From the NCBI GenBank assembly GCA_023653785.1, contig JAMKCH010035752.1, positions 1 through 64,000 of the forward strand: a stretch of 64,000 nucleotides of DNA. The letters run 5' to 3'. The position numbers and the translations under genes were made by a program. The stretch comes from Ophioderma brevispina. Lineage: Eukaryota; Echinodermata; Ophiuroidea; Amphilepidida; Ophiodermatidae. The notes beneath the pieces are model-generated. The model worked only from the letters and a program-made list of their open reading frames with translations, had not been told where the DNA came from and made no database searches. This document shows, piece by piece, positions 11,911 to 63,760 of the stretch; position 1 is the first letter of the stretch; each line of letters opens with the position of its first letter.

Positions 11911-13049
11911 TGAATGTTGATGTTTGGACCCGATTTGTTTCTAACCCATAACTCACTTTTGGTGCTTTGGCAAAAAGGATTTGCAATGTTTTACAAGAAG
12001 GTTTTTAGACTAATCCTTGTTCTGTTTGTTACGATTTTCTTTGGATCTTTGCCATAGGTCCTCTAGATGTTCTGGTAATTTGGTCTAAGTTTGGTTGTCT
12101 TTATCGGCTTTTGTTTCATTTGAAGATATTACTCTTTCTGCATTTACCGACACTGGGTGATGGTAAAATTTCAGCAATTGCTCAAGTGGAGCGTTTATCA
12201 TCCATTTGTGAACTCTTTTGGTTCGTCGTGGGGATTCATAACTCTAACTACCACTTGTTCTGTTTGCGTATCTACCAATGGCCTTTGCCAATGACCATTT
12301 TCTTGTTTTTCATCAATGAATTCATCATTCACTAAGTTCTAGGCTACCAGAAATTTTTGCTCAGTTTGTTGATGAATTGAGCAGAAATCAGAGCTTCACT
12401 TTGTGCTGGGACGATCATTGCCTGGTTGACAGCTACTTTTTGACATTGTTTCAACATAACATCTTCAGCATATGGTGAATCTGTCAATCTCGCAACACAT
12501 TTCAATTCACCTCTTGGCAAAGCTAAAACTCACTGATTTTTACTCATGAATCGTACCCTGAGTATGGCAGATCTACTGCTCTATCCAGGCGCCATATTTC
12601 TGGCTGCCTATGATACTGTTACTCTCTAGTTCAAATTGTGGCCTTCCTAGACAAGAAATGTTTTCCATTGGCTGAGACCATTTCTACTTGTCACCGTTGC
12701 AATTTTGGTCTATTGTCTTTGTTTATTTATCGCTCGTACATTTTTGGGTTGATGATGATAACCCCGCACACAGGACCATCAGCATTGTTAATGGGCAGAC
12801 GTTTTGAAATATGACCTTTTATGTACATTCCATCAGAATGTATTTTGAATTTGATTTTAATGTCCATTTGTATAACAGGGCCCTTTCCTGTCAATCTGCT
12901 CTAATACCGAGCTTTTCGCCCTCAACTCGGTCGATTTAGTTTTCCCGATGGCTTTTGGCATTTCATTGGGGTTACCATGGCTTCCACGATTTTGGTTTCT
13001 CTCTGACCATCCCGTTCCCTTGACTAGTATGATTCCCATTCTATGGCGT
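11911..13049 (-). other. Gypsy gag-pol junction, probable protease zone
   Basis: In a Ty3/gypsy element the aspartic protease lies between the zinc knuckle (13.1 kb) and reverse transcriptase (11.9 kb). I could not find a clear DTG/DSG active-site box in one frame, so the protease is inferred from position only. Short frames on both strands here carry no other recognisable domain. Confidence 0.35.
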
Positions 13050-14200
13050 TCCTACTGTCTGTTATAGTTTTCCGTTCTCAAATAGGACAGTGTCTTTTCA
13101 TATGTCCAATTCGCCACATGCATAACACTCAATGACTTGAAATGCCTTGGTTACCATGATTGTCACGGTTTTACTATGGTTACGGTTACCATTGTCTTAC
13201 CGTTACACAGGTCTAGACTAAGTTTTTGGGTCAACTATTGTCTACCAATTTCCCAGAAGATTTGCAATTTTCTCTCATCGCGATCCCTCCGAATTTTTCT
13301 GAAAACTGACTCTACTATCTACCTCGGTGGTTGATGATTTCTAACCTTGTTTCTTATACATCCCACCCTTTGTTTCTCAGCACTTGGATGGCTCCAACTT
13401 ACTGCAATTCTGACGCTTCATCAAGTTTTAGTTTCCCTAAGCGAAATTTGGTATCTTTATTCTGGGTCATGGATAGCGATGAACTGTCTCTTGCCGTCGT
13501 GTCTGGTCAATGACATGGGATCTTCTGTCTTGGATGGCGAGCTTTTACAGTCGTCGTATCTCGTGCGCAAGCTCGGGTCAAGGTCTCATCGGGACGCTTA
13601 ATTCTACCATCCAGTATGGCTCGCACATCTCAGTCTGATTTTCTGGGCCATCGTTGGCTCATACGAGCGATCACTGAGGGTAATGGCGGCGGAAGCAACA
13701 GACGTCAAGTACCAGAACACTTTGGCTACCCCCCTCAACTTGCTCCCAAGATAATGGCCGTCGTTTTCTTCATCCCACTTATTCAACTCTGCAACTAATT
13801 CAAACTGAATACGATATCATCCCATGCATCTGTTGTTCACGTAATTTGCGCTTTGATCTTTTGAGGCAGGCCCATTTCTACTAACTGGCCTAGGTTCCTC
13901 CTATATACCTCTACACTTTCATTATTGCCCATCCCTTGAGACCTTTCGCTAAGTGTCCGTCACTGATACTGTGCTGGGGTTAACGGCGCATTGTTTGAGG
14001 TGTTCCAATCGTCTTGGATTTCCATCATTCACTGCGATTGCATTGATAATGGCTCGAGTTTCAGTATTATCACGAACTTCGCGTCTGCGTTGGCAGGCGC
14101 GTACCAGACCTGAGCCTCCGGAGGGTCAAGACTTCAGAAGTTCCCCATTTTTTTTCGGCTCCGCTTCTGCTCGCCGGTTAACCAATATTTTTTTTTGTTT
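13050..14200 (-). pseudogene. Gypsy gag with capsid-like segment and CCHC zinc knuckle
   Basis: Near 13604-13786 the - strand reads NKWDEENDGHYLGSKLRGVA followed by W. This matches the capsid pattern of Ty3/gypsy gag (Trp-Asp, then Leu-x3-Leu-Arg-Gly and Trp). Near 13083-13135 it reads ECYACG, GHMKRHCP across frames, a single CX2CX4HX4C nucleic-acid-binding knuckle. Gag forms the particle that packages element RNA. No complete frame joins the two parts. The 5' part is interrupted by a different repeat at 14215-14566. Confidence 0.65.
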
Positions 14201-14214
14201 TTCTATACGGTTTC

Positions 14215-14566
14215 GAAATTCTGAAGGAGCGGGGTTGGGGGGGGGGTGGCAAGCCCTTTGACGCTGAGCACCCCACAACCCACTATTTTTTCTCCTTCCC
14301 CTTTTCCTTATTCTTCTCCTTCCCCTTTTCTTATCTCTTTTCGTCTCTTTCCCCTTTCTTATCTCTTTTCCTTCTCCTTCCCCTTTTCTTCTCCTCTTTT
14401 CACCTTCTCCTCTCCCTTTTCCTCTCTTTCGTCATTTCTTCTCCTCTCTTCCCCTTCTCCTCCCTTCTTTTCGTCGTCCCATTTTTTAGGCTCTCCGTCC
14501 CCCCTTTTGTTGTCCGGGGGGCAGTCTGCCCCCCCTGGCCCCCCCGCTGGTTACGCCACTGTTGCG
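14215..14566 (-). repeat. Nested pyrimidine-tract / GGCGTAAC repeat
   Basis: A CT-rich tract of about 200 bases (TTCTCC and CCCCTTTTC units, 14285-14490) is followed by a C-rich block ending 'ggttacgccactg' at 14551-14563. On the - strand this starts CAGTGGCGTAACCAGC, then G-runs and a purine tract. Short elements beginning AGTGGCGTAAC and followed by G-runs are widespread in animal genomes. It sits within the gypsy internal region and is probably a nested insertion. The left border is uncertain. Confidence 0.5.
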
Positions 14567-14966
14567 TTGGGCCTGACTGAAGACCTTCTCTAAGATCTTC
14601 GCCATAAATCCTCGTGTCACCTCCGAATCAGACAGAGCTCGTATTCAACCCTCATTATCACAGCATAATTTCATCAAAGTCCAAGCCTATTTCCCTACTA
14701 TCCCAGATCTGGGATGTGGGGTTTGACTTTAGGGGGCGACACCGCACCGTGACAACAATCCTCGCTATTGCTAGCGACTTGACCCTTAGGGCGTAATCAG
14801 GGTTGGGTTTCCCTGCTTGTAAGGTGGGGGCCCTACACCCTTATCAACCCTTTTTTTGGGCGGAAGTATGCTTCACAGCGCTGAGTTGCTTTCCCATTTC
14901 TGAACTTTCCAACAAGTTGTTCCATTTTTGGCTTCTATGTCAATTTTGGTTTGTGAAATTTTATAT

Positions 14967-14982
14967 CCGGCCGCTGCCACCA
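14967..14982 (-). promoter_or_regulatory. Primer binding site of the gypsy element
   Basis: On the - strand, two bases after the LTR end, the sequence is TGGTGGCAGCGGCCGG. It starts with TGG, complementary to a tRNA 3' CCA end, as needed to prime minus-strand DNA synthesis. The first 12 bases resemble primer sites seen in several animal gypsy families. The tRNA cannot be named with confidence by eye. Confidence 0.75.
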
Positions 14983-14984
14983 AA

Positions 14985-17460
14985 TGGTAAGCGAGAAATG
15001 TAGTCCTGAGCGTAAATAATAATAATAGAAAAAGCATGTTTTAAAAAACCATGGTAAGCGAGCAATTTGACTAATTTACATCATGCTTTTATCTAGCAAA
15101 ACAATAATGTAGTTTATTAATAGTTGAAAATGACGAGAATACAAACCCTGGACTCTGGTATGAGATGCTGAAATTTGGTTACTATGGCAGCATCGCACAA
15201 GTTCCAGGATGCAGCTCATCTTGTACGATCACGGCTAGTTTTTGGAACATTCCCTTGATTTTTATTATAGTATATTATAACCAATATTTTATTGAATTCC
15301 CGTACATGAAATAATTGTAGACAGAAGAATTTCATTTATGTTGTCCATAATCTTACAAATACTAGTGATGTTTATTTGAAAGTGATAAAATCTCTGTATT
15401 CAGAGAAATGTGTACAAAGACTGATCGCACAAAAAGAATTGTCGAGCCAATCTCCCACCTGATGCCAAGCATTCCGATAAATGCTGTTTTTCAAACATAT
15501 GAAGAAATGTTATCAAAAGACATTAATAATTCCGAAATGGAACTTGTTTTTGGACATCTAAGATGCCAGTCAAGGATTTTCCGATCCTGAATTAAATAAT
15601 CCTCAGAATTTTATTCATAAAAGTTTAATCGGGGCAAGTCTCTACAGGATTCTAACAGCGATTGTATATTTAACTTTACTTTGGGTATGGAACTGCTGTG
15701 TTTACATGCATCAGCTGTTGATCAGCTGTTTCGAATCACGTTAGCAGGCGCGTAAGTGTGCGTCGATCGGATAAAAACAATATCTATCTCTTCAAAGCTC
15801 GGACGCACTAACAATAACAAAGCCGGTAGTCAATATTTCTCAGAAAGATGCTCAATTTGTAAGTTCAGAAAATACCTAACCTAACTTTTTAACATAAATC
15901 CTATACCCTTGGCTGCTTTGCAAGCTTTGTTTTGGGAATTATGTTCATAGTTTCTTCTGAAGTATTTACGAACGACACAACGTTCTCACGTTAACCTTAA
16001 GAACAAATTTAATGCATACGGTTGGGCGATCAATACCTGGTGCGAGTGTTGCTTCGTCCCTACTTTCCGTAGCAGTTTCAAAACAAATATAACTTTAGGT
16101 CTCAAACTATCGAATTGTCATAACGATTTGTAAATATAAAAGTGGTATAAAGGATATCAAATAATTATGTACAAAATTTGGGTTCCTGCTTAAAGAAAGC
16201 CAATTTAGGGTTTATTGAGGGCTATTCGAGGAGAACTTGGCGAGACAAATGATAGCGCTACAAAGGGGATGTTAAGCCTCCAAAGAAGCGGCCAGGGACT
16301 TCCCTTTCACGGAATAACCTCACACAGGGTTGCCCCATACGGAGGGTAGATCTCGCTAATCGGATCCTGGTACTACACCTCATCATCGTCGGGTCCCTCC
16401 GCAGCTCATGGGGGTGGCAAGACAGAGTGATAATCGCTACAAAGAGGGTGTTAAGCCTCCAAAGCGGCCGGGTCTTTTCGCGGACAGGACCCACCACAAC
16501 AATGGGTTTGATCATCACGGTGGTACACTCTGCCATTTGTCACTCACATCCCTCGCCCTACGCCTAAGGTACCTCAGTTGTACCTCACTTGTATCATGAC
16601 TGAAGTCAAACTCAATCAAAAGCTCAAAATATTCTGGCAACTTGAAACAAATACTTCAAGCAATCTGGTGTTTGAGATTTAGACCCAGATGATTTCTTAA
16701 GAAGTGAATGAAATGGTTATTACAAGTTTTTCTAGGCGTGCAAGACGCGTGCGTGGTCCTTTCCACTGGTATCCGGAATACTTAACCTCATTGGGTGATT
16801 TGATTGGCAAAACTTGGCCTAGACCTTTACAAAAGCCCCTTTTTATTAGATACATAAATTTTATACCTTGATCTATAATGGTGTTTAAAAATTTCTGAAA
16901 GTCCTATGAAATTTTACAATAAGGTAGTTTACAGAGTCTTTAAATATTTTGAATTGGGCATAATATCGAAAATGATGAGCCTAGCACCGCAGATAGTTTT
17001 GATTTTAGGGAAATACCCGCAAACGAATGCAAATGAATGCTAACACGCTACCTAACGAACAAAATGGCCGTCCTAAACAACAAATTAATGTCTAAGGTTG
17101 GTTTTACAAAAATAATCGTTTTGTAATGAATTGGACGATATTTGGGGACCCTAGGGGTTTTTGGGACTTTCCCGTGGCAAAATGGAATTCCGAATCACAA
17201 GAAATAACGAACTTATGAACAATTTTAAAGATCAGATTTGAGATCGTGAATTTCGATTTTGGCGTGTTCTGGAACTGCGGGGAAATTTAGGGAATGCAGG
17301 GATGGAATTGAGTTAAATGGCGGATAAAAATGATCGTTGACATTGTAGAGATGATTGGGGTTAAGAATAGACGAACCTATACGTTCAAATACTGATATCT
17401 GAACCAACATAAATGAAGGCACTAATCTGGGATGCTAATCCCTCGGAAGTTCTCATTTCA
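14985..17460 (-). repeat. 5' LTR of the gypsy element
   Basis: Partner of the LTR at 2788-5423, about 160 bases shorter because of many small deletions. As the 5' LTR it should hold the element promoter, but no convincing TATA box or initiator could be fixed given the base-level noise. The + strand ends 'gttctcatttca' at 17460, and host sequence ('atatcatgatatc') follows at once. Confidence 0.85.
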
Positions 17461-17853
17461 ATATCATGATATCACTTGTTCTTTTCATTCTTTTCAAACC
17501 ATGTGATAATAAAATTGTTAAATTGTTATTACACCTCATAAATTTAATGAAACTCATACTATTTCATTGACTGATTCCTATTACAGTACTATTTTCCTGG
17601 GGGAAATAGTTCAGACCTATTTCCTTACAATCCATTCCTCAGAGTCATAGTGAGGTGTAAAACAACAAATACTACATGCGTGGTTTTTACATTATCAACA
17701 TTTAGGCCCTAAGACTAGTCAATACTTTAAAATATGGACACTGCCACTGCCTTAAACGTGGATCAGATGTAGGTTGCATTGATACATATCCTTATATGTT
17801 TGGTTATGATAAACTTAAACAGCCAAGAATCAACCTCTGTCACTGTACTTTAG

Positions 17854-17969
17854 ATGATGGCCGATGAGTGTGTTTAGTATCCATGCCAGAATGGGGGACC
17901 TGTATTGATGGAACGAGACCAGTAGACTTGTGATTGTTTCCTGGTTATGAAGAACTAATTGTGAAACAG
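17854..17969 (+). pseudogene. Damaged EGF-like exon (copy of the exon at 24735)
   Basis: It follows 'cactgtactttag' and runs to 'gaaacag|gcaagt'. Compared with the intact exon at 24735-24848, 'gatgctgatgag' is 'gatgatggccgatgag', and GTTAGTAAT became GTTTAGTAT, giving a stop. Further indels bring the length to 116. The GC-type donor of the intact copy is kept. Confidence 0.7.
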
Positions 17970-18059
17970 GCAAGTCATTTATTTTAACTTTATTTTGGTT
18001 TATTAATCTTTTGTGTATGGTTATATATTTATTGGCAAGGATTTTTGTCCCCCGCCGAA

Positions 18060-18430
18060 GAAAGTTCAGAAGGGGACTATAAAATGGGCTCCGTCCCCTG
18101 TATGTCCATATGTCTGTGATAAAATGTTAACCTGGAACATTTGCCATATCTTTTTTTTTTTTTTTCTTCTGGATACGCTAGGGTAGCCCAAACTGTGTAG
18201 ATTGTAGGAGTGGTAAATCCACCATGTAATTAATTCCCCAGTGTCCTCCCGCAGGTGTGTCAGGGGGGTAGGGAAAAAGAAAGGTAAATAGTTGCACAAA
18301 AAGGCAAACTTTGCCAATCGTTTTCTAAATGGCTAGAGTACCCAAACTTGGTCTATTTTAGAAGTCCCTATAACCTGTAAATTATTCCCCAGGGTCCTCC
18401 CTTGGTCTATTAGGGGGTAGGAAATCAATC
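18060..18430 (+). repeat. Dispersed repeat with two 170-base units (left copy)
   Basis: It starts after 'gaagttcagaaggggactataaaatggg' with a TGTC/TCTG stretch. Then two related units follow, each with 'aacatttgccatat' or similar, 'ctagggtagcc' or 'ctagagtaccc', and 'ccccagtgtcctccc' or 'ccccagggtcctccc'. The same repeat, better preserved, lies at 24930-25310. A microsatellite-like start followed by short tandem units resembles pearl/CvA-type non-autonomous Helitrons, but no Helitron ends were found. Confidence 0.5.
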
Positions 18431-19094
18431 TTTATTTGTTCATAGAATACAGGAAAAAACAAATGGATATTAATTATGTAATATGTCAGTACAGGGAAAC
18501 ATTGTTACAATATCAAGCAAAATTTTTGCATACAAGTAAAGATGATTAAATAATACAAGTGGAGTTTTCAAAAGAAGTATATACGCTACAATACTAAGGG
18601 GAAAATAGACGTAAATAGCCAGTAATTATGTTATATTACTGCTGTATCAATGGTGAACAAGGTCACTGCTAAAGCGAAGGCGTGGGGTGCAGTGGGCCTC
18701 TTCTCTAGATTATAATTATGCCAGCTCTGAAACAAAGAAAAAAAAATCAACAAGAAGAATGCATTATCACAAACAAACGAGCAAGACACAGCACAATCGG
18801 ACAAGAAGTTTCCAGAGGACAATGTTACTCAATTTGACTATTAGATGTCAAATCTAATGTCAAACAGGTAAATATTGCACAAAAAGTCACATTTGTCATG
18901 TCTCCACAATTTGATCCATGCAAACCAGGCATGTTTGACATGCTACGTGTAACAACAGGGGTCAATGTAAAACATGTTGAAACATTTGTTTTCTCTATAA
19001 CTTGATCAAATTAGAAATTATGCTATTAATTAGGGAATGTATGTCATACATGCAACTACCAATAATCAATATCTGTTTTTCTTGTACATATCAG

Positions 19095-19205
19095 ATATCA
19101 ATGAGTGTACAAAGCAATCCGTGTCTTAATCAAGCCCACTGCATCGATGAGATCAATAGGTTCACATGTTTGCAAACCTGGATACCAGGGGACATACTGT
19201 GAAAC
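19095..19205 (+). pseudogene. Partial EGF-like exon at the duplication edge
   Basis: Copy of the exon at 26009-26122: 'atatcaatgagtgtac', 'aatccgtgtcttaatcaagcc' and 'ggataccaggggacatactgtgaaaca' are shared. It has an extra A after 'gtgtac', a changed CCACATGC, a missing 'gattg' before the fifth cysteine region, and no splice donor, since similarity ends at the last codons. It cannot be spliced as an ordinary internal exon. Confidence 0.7.
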
Positions 19206-21212
19206 AGTCCTTATTTGTTGCAATTGTGCAATAGGCTTTGGAGTTGTGGAAGTGTGATTGACATTGGGTAGGGTATAGCAGTTTTCTGGTTGGGAGAGAC
19301 AAGTGACCTAGTCGGCTTTGTTGAAGGATGATGATTCTTCTTGGTAGTGGTGATGGATAATTCAGTCAGTAAATCTGTCAAACTTGAAAGTGCAGCAAAA
19401 GTAGTGACTGGAACTTGATGTGAATGATGTCTAGCTTTCTCTTGCATTCTTAGTTCTTTTAGGTTGCGTTATGTTTCAGTATTTTGTTACACAGGTTTGA
19501 GTATCAACTTTTCATAGATATAATAAAAAAATCCCGAGTAACAGATCCAAAAGATTGTAGTACTCACAAAATATATTAATTCCTATCAGAAGTCTTGTTC
19601 ACTTTGGCGACGATACTGTCACAGACTGGTTGCGTGCCAAAGCTAATTTTGATGACGATAAAGGGTAAAGGAGGTTTCTTAAGAGGGATCCATGACGGGA
19701 TTCCTCTTACCTCAAATAAATAAAGTAAATCAGAACCAATAAATTTCCAGTGAACAAATGATTTGCAAATTTTCTTTGATCAAGTTTAATCATAACTATC
19801 AAATGAAATTCTGATCAAACAATTGTTAATTTATAAAAATACAAGTTCAATAACTATTCAACAGAAACGCATAGGTAGCATTTTTACACCTACATTTGGA
19901 TCAGCTTGAATGAACAAATTTGGTTAATTAAGCACTGAATTTCATTCAAATAAATCCATTTGAATTGTATTTCCAACAGGTATATGACTCCACATTCTAA
20001 ATAGTCCTATTGAGCTTTTAGCAATAATTTAAATTAATTGCACAAAGATTGGTCAAGATGGTTATCCTTGAACGTAACCCAAAATCAAGTTACGTGGCCC
20101 AAGATTGGGGGGGGGAGACTTCTTCCTAATACATGAATAGGGAAAAAAGAATGTTGAAAACTTGGATCACGCACAGTGCTGTATGCCGAATTGCATCCAA
20201 GTGCGCGCAAACTTGGTGCAACGTTTTATTCAAGGATGATAAATTTCAAAATCTTGACCAACCTTAGAATTTCAAGATTTTTAAATATTAACGTATTGGA
20301 CTGAAGCTAAGTCTGGTTGAGTTTTCAATTTCCTAACTCAACAAATTCAAAAATTGTCATTACGTGAAATTTCTTTAGTGGACTTAACAACCCCCTTCTG
20401 AAATAAATATTCACATAATGATTTCTCTTAGCCACTACTTTCAATATTTCACTTTATACTCTACAAATCCTCTACTTTGGACTTGTTTGACTTGTAAACA
20501 ATGCCGTTGCCGTTATATACCCCAAGGCTATGACTACTAATTAATTAGGATTACCACCCTTGCCAACTCCTGATTGGCCACCCCCACCTTTATAGGGTTT
20601 CCCAATGTAGTGGTCAGGGGCATTTTCATTCAAACTTATTGACCCATTTTGTTACCGCATAAATATTCAACAAAAAGACAAACAAATAACCCTGCCATCT
20701 CAGGAGTCACCCAAATCCAACGCATCCGCCAAACTGGGTATTCGCACAGGATATACATACGCAAACATTAAACGCCAGGAATTATCCCGGGTGCAGTTTA
20801 CATAACGTTCGACGCAATGCAGGCACCCAAAGGGAATTTTCCAATAGCGTGCACAAATTACATAATAATCAAAGACAGACGGTAATGGGCCTCAATACAA
20901 TTTATTGAAAATGGGTGGCAACCAAAATTAATAGATGTTACAATACAGCTGAGCAGACCTATTTATAGATGATTGAGTGACTTCTTCCTTGTTGATACTA
21001 GGTTGCTGTTTTACAATAAGCTTGTCGTAGATATTGTTTTAACTTGTAGGCCCCCTCATCTTATTCATGATGTTATGACTTCTGCTTTTTATCCAGATGG
21101 CTTCTTTCAGCCAGCATGTAGTTTTGCCTGGTTCATGGTCAATGATTTTTGCCTCTTCCTACCCAATTACATGATTATTTTTTGCCACGTGTTCTGCAGT
21201 GGCAGATTTATA
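19206..21212. other. Two-kilobase stretch without a recognised gene
   Basis: AT-rich DNA with short frames only. At 19560-19740 the text 'gtcacagactggttgcgtgcc' and 'gatccatgacgggattcctc' looks like LTR-type sequence, but no partner copy was seen. A G-run lies at 20108-20117. I find no exon signals with domain content. Confidence 0.4.
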
Positions 21213-21298
21213 GGTGGATGCCTTCCTTTGTGATCTTGTGAAAGATTTTTCACTAATTAAAAAAATCTTTAACAAGATAACAAAAGGAAGGCATCACC
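21213..21298. repeat. Near-perfect hairpin, arms of about 40 bases
   Basis: 'ggtggatgccttcctttg' followed by 'gtgaaagattttt' is mirrored by 'aaaaaaatctttaacaag' and 'caaaaggaaggcatcacc', with only about 8 unpaired bases in the centre. It lies 77 bases before an EGF exon acceptor, so it would form a strong RNA hairpin in the intron. A MITE-like origin is plausible. Confidence 0.7.
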
Positions 21299-21374
21299 AC
21301 AGAGGTTTATAAGACTTAGATTTGAATTAAAATGCACAGTTTTATATCAAATAATCAACATTGTATACTCTCAG

Positions 21375-62642
<41,268 letters not shown>

Positions 62643-63230
62643 GTAAGTCAAAACCAGTGATTGAGGTTTGTGTATATATCCTCATGTGAGTGCAAAAGAA
62701 GGTGTTTAAGGTTTTTTTGGCAATTAGTGCATTTGTCAGAAAATTGCCCATCAAAACTTTTATATGTAGTAGCCCTGAAATGGTTCTTCAGGTGCCTGAA
62801 AGAACCATTGCAAGAGCCACTGACTCAATGAAAAGTAAATTTGAAGATATCCTAATATTGTGGCAGCACAACAGAGATGATCAATAATCAAGCTATTTCT
62901 ATTACCTCGGTGCCCATATTGAAAAATACAGCATTCTGATTGGTCAGTTTACTGCCCATATTCTGCAAACGGGTCGCGAAGGCCCATGTTTTTCATTACA
63001 TCACTCTGTTTTCGGTAATTAGAATAGAAATAAAGGGTTGCAGTATTAGTTATGGGCTCATAATGTATCCTCGGCCGCGAAAAAAATTAAAATAATGGAC
63101 TCGGCTGCGCTCGTCCATTATTTATGTTTTTCCGACTCGGACACATTTATTCGCCCATAAAGGATACTGAGCAACCTATTTCTTTAATTGTACTTTCGAC
63201 ATTCTTGCATAACATGACCGATAGGTTTCT
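62643..63230. other. Intron with short palindromic DNA
   Basis: At 63095-63125 'ataatggac' and 'gtccattat' flank 'tcggctgcgctc', and the surrounding 'gtatcctcggccgcg' has an imperfect mirror 'cataaaggatac' near 63160. 'attctgattggtcag' near 62933 is a common word of such repeats. No exon recognised. Confidence 0.45.
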
Positions 63231-63760
63231 AAAAAAACAAAGACCCTAAGACCTATAAAACTAAGGACCTCCTATATATAAAACTAAGGACATATAAAAC
63301 TAAGAACCTATAAAAACTAAGCTATAAAACTAAGACCTAATATAAAACTAAGACATATAAAACCTAAGCTATTACAACTAGACCTGTCTATAAAACTTAG
63401 ACCTATAAAACTAAGACCTGTAAATAACATTAGACCTATAACATACTAAGACCGGATTTTCTATTTTGTGACAACACTTGTGTGCTCCCAGTCGAATTCA
63501 GCAAGCTTTACCGAATAAAAGTGCAGTGTACATACTTACTTTAGTCCGTAAGGCTGCTGAAACGACTGGGAGCAGACAAAGTGGGGTCACAAAATGTACC
63601 AACCCGCGGTCTTAGTTTTATAGGGGGGGGGGTGGGGGGGGGTCTTAGTTTTATTACTAGGTCTTAGTTTTCTAGGTCCGTTTTATAGGTCGTAGTTTAT
63701 ACTAGGTCTCTAGTTTTGACCCCTAGGTCTTAGTTGTATAGGTCTTAGGTCTTTGTTTTT
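63231..63760. repeat. Large palindrome with 15-base minisatellite arms
   Basis: The left arm (63231-63455) is about 14 units of 'cctataaaactaaga'. The right arm (63605-63760) is the reverse complement, 'ggtcttagttttata', about 9 units. Between them a second inverted pair lies: 'tattttgtgac' and 'gctcccagtcg' against 'cgactgggagc' and 'gtcacaaaatg', then 'ttcagcaagctttaccg' against 'cgtaaggctgctgaa'. The outermost words 'aaacaaagacc' and 'ggtctttgttt' also mirror. So the whole 530 bases can fold into one hairpin. No coding content. Confidence 0.85.

Larger units (their letters stand above)
2788..17460 (-). mobile_element. Ty3/gypsy LTR retrotransposon, about 14.7 kb, - strand
   Basis: Two direct repeats of 2.6 and 2.5 kb (2788-5423 and 14985-17460) begin TG and end CA. 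Read on the - strand, the 5' LTR is at 17460-14985. A tRNA-type primer binding site follows two bases later, then gag with a capsid-like stretch and a zinc knuckle, reverse transcriptase, RNase H and integrase, and finally a polypurine tract touching the 3' LTR. The order RT-RNase H-integrase is that of the Ty3/gypsy group. All coding parts need several frame changes to read. The flanking host DNA is a split copy of the EGF segment at 23.5-26.1 kb, so the element inserted into that copy. I found no target site duplication. Length is large for the family because of the long LTRs and about 3 kb between integrase and the 3' LTR. Confidence 0.85.
17461..19205 (+). repeat. Duplicated EGF segment, left copy, part 2
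   Basis: From 'attgttattacacctcat' (about 17520) to 'tactgtgaaaca' at 19205, this matches 23930-26121 in order, including two EGF exons. The first 55 bases after the LTR have no counterpart. The copy lacks the 480-base palindrome-bearing insertion of the right copy (24083-24565). Similarity stops abruptly inside the last exon at 19205. Confidence 0.8.

Noticed and set aside
2788..17460. Dating the gypsy insertion from LTR divergence
   Set aside because: Most LTR differences are single-base indels of the kind seen across the noisy parts of the window, so divergence would mostly measure sequencing error.
19560..19740. Solo LTR of another retrotransposon
   Set aside because: The text looks LTR-like, but no partner, target duplication or clear TG...CA ends could be fixed.
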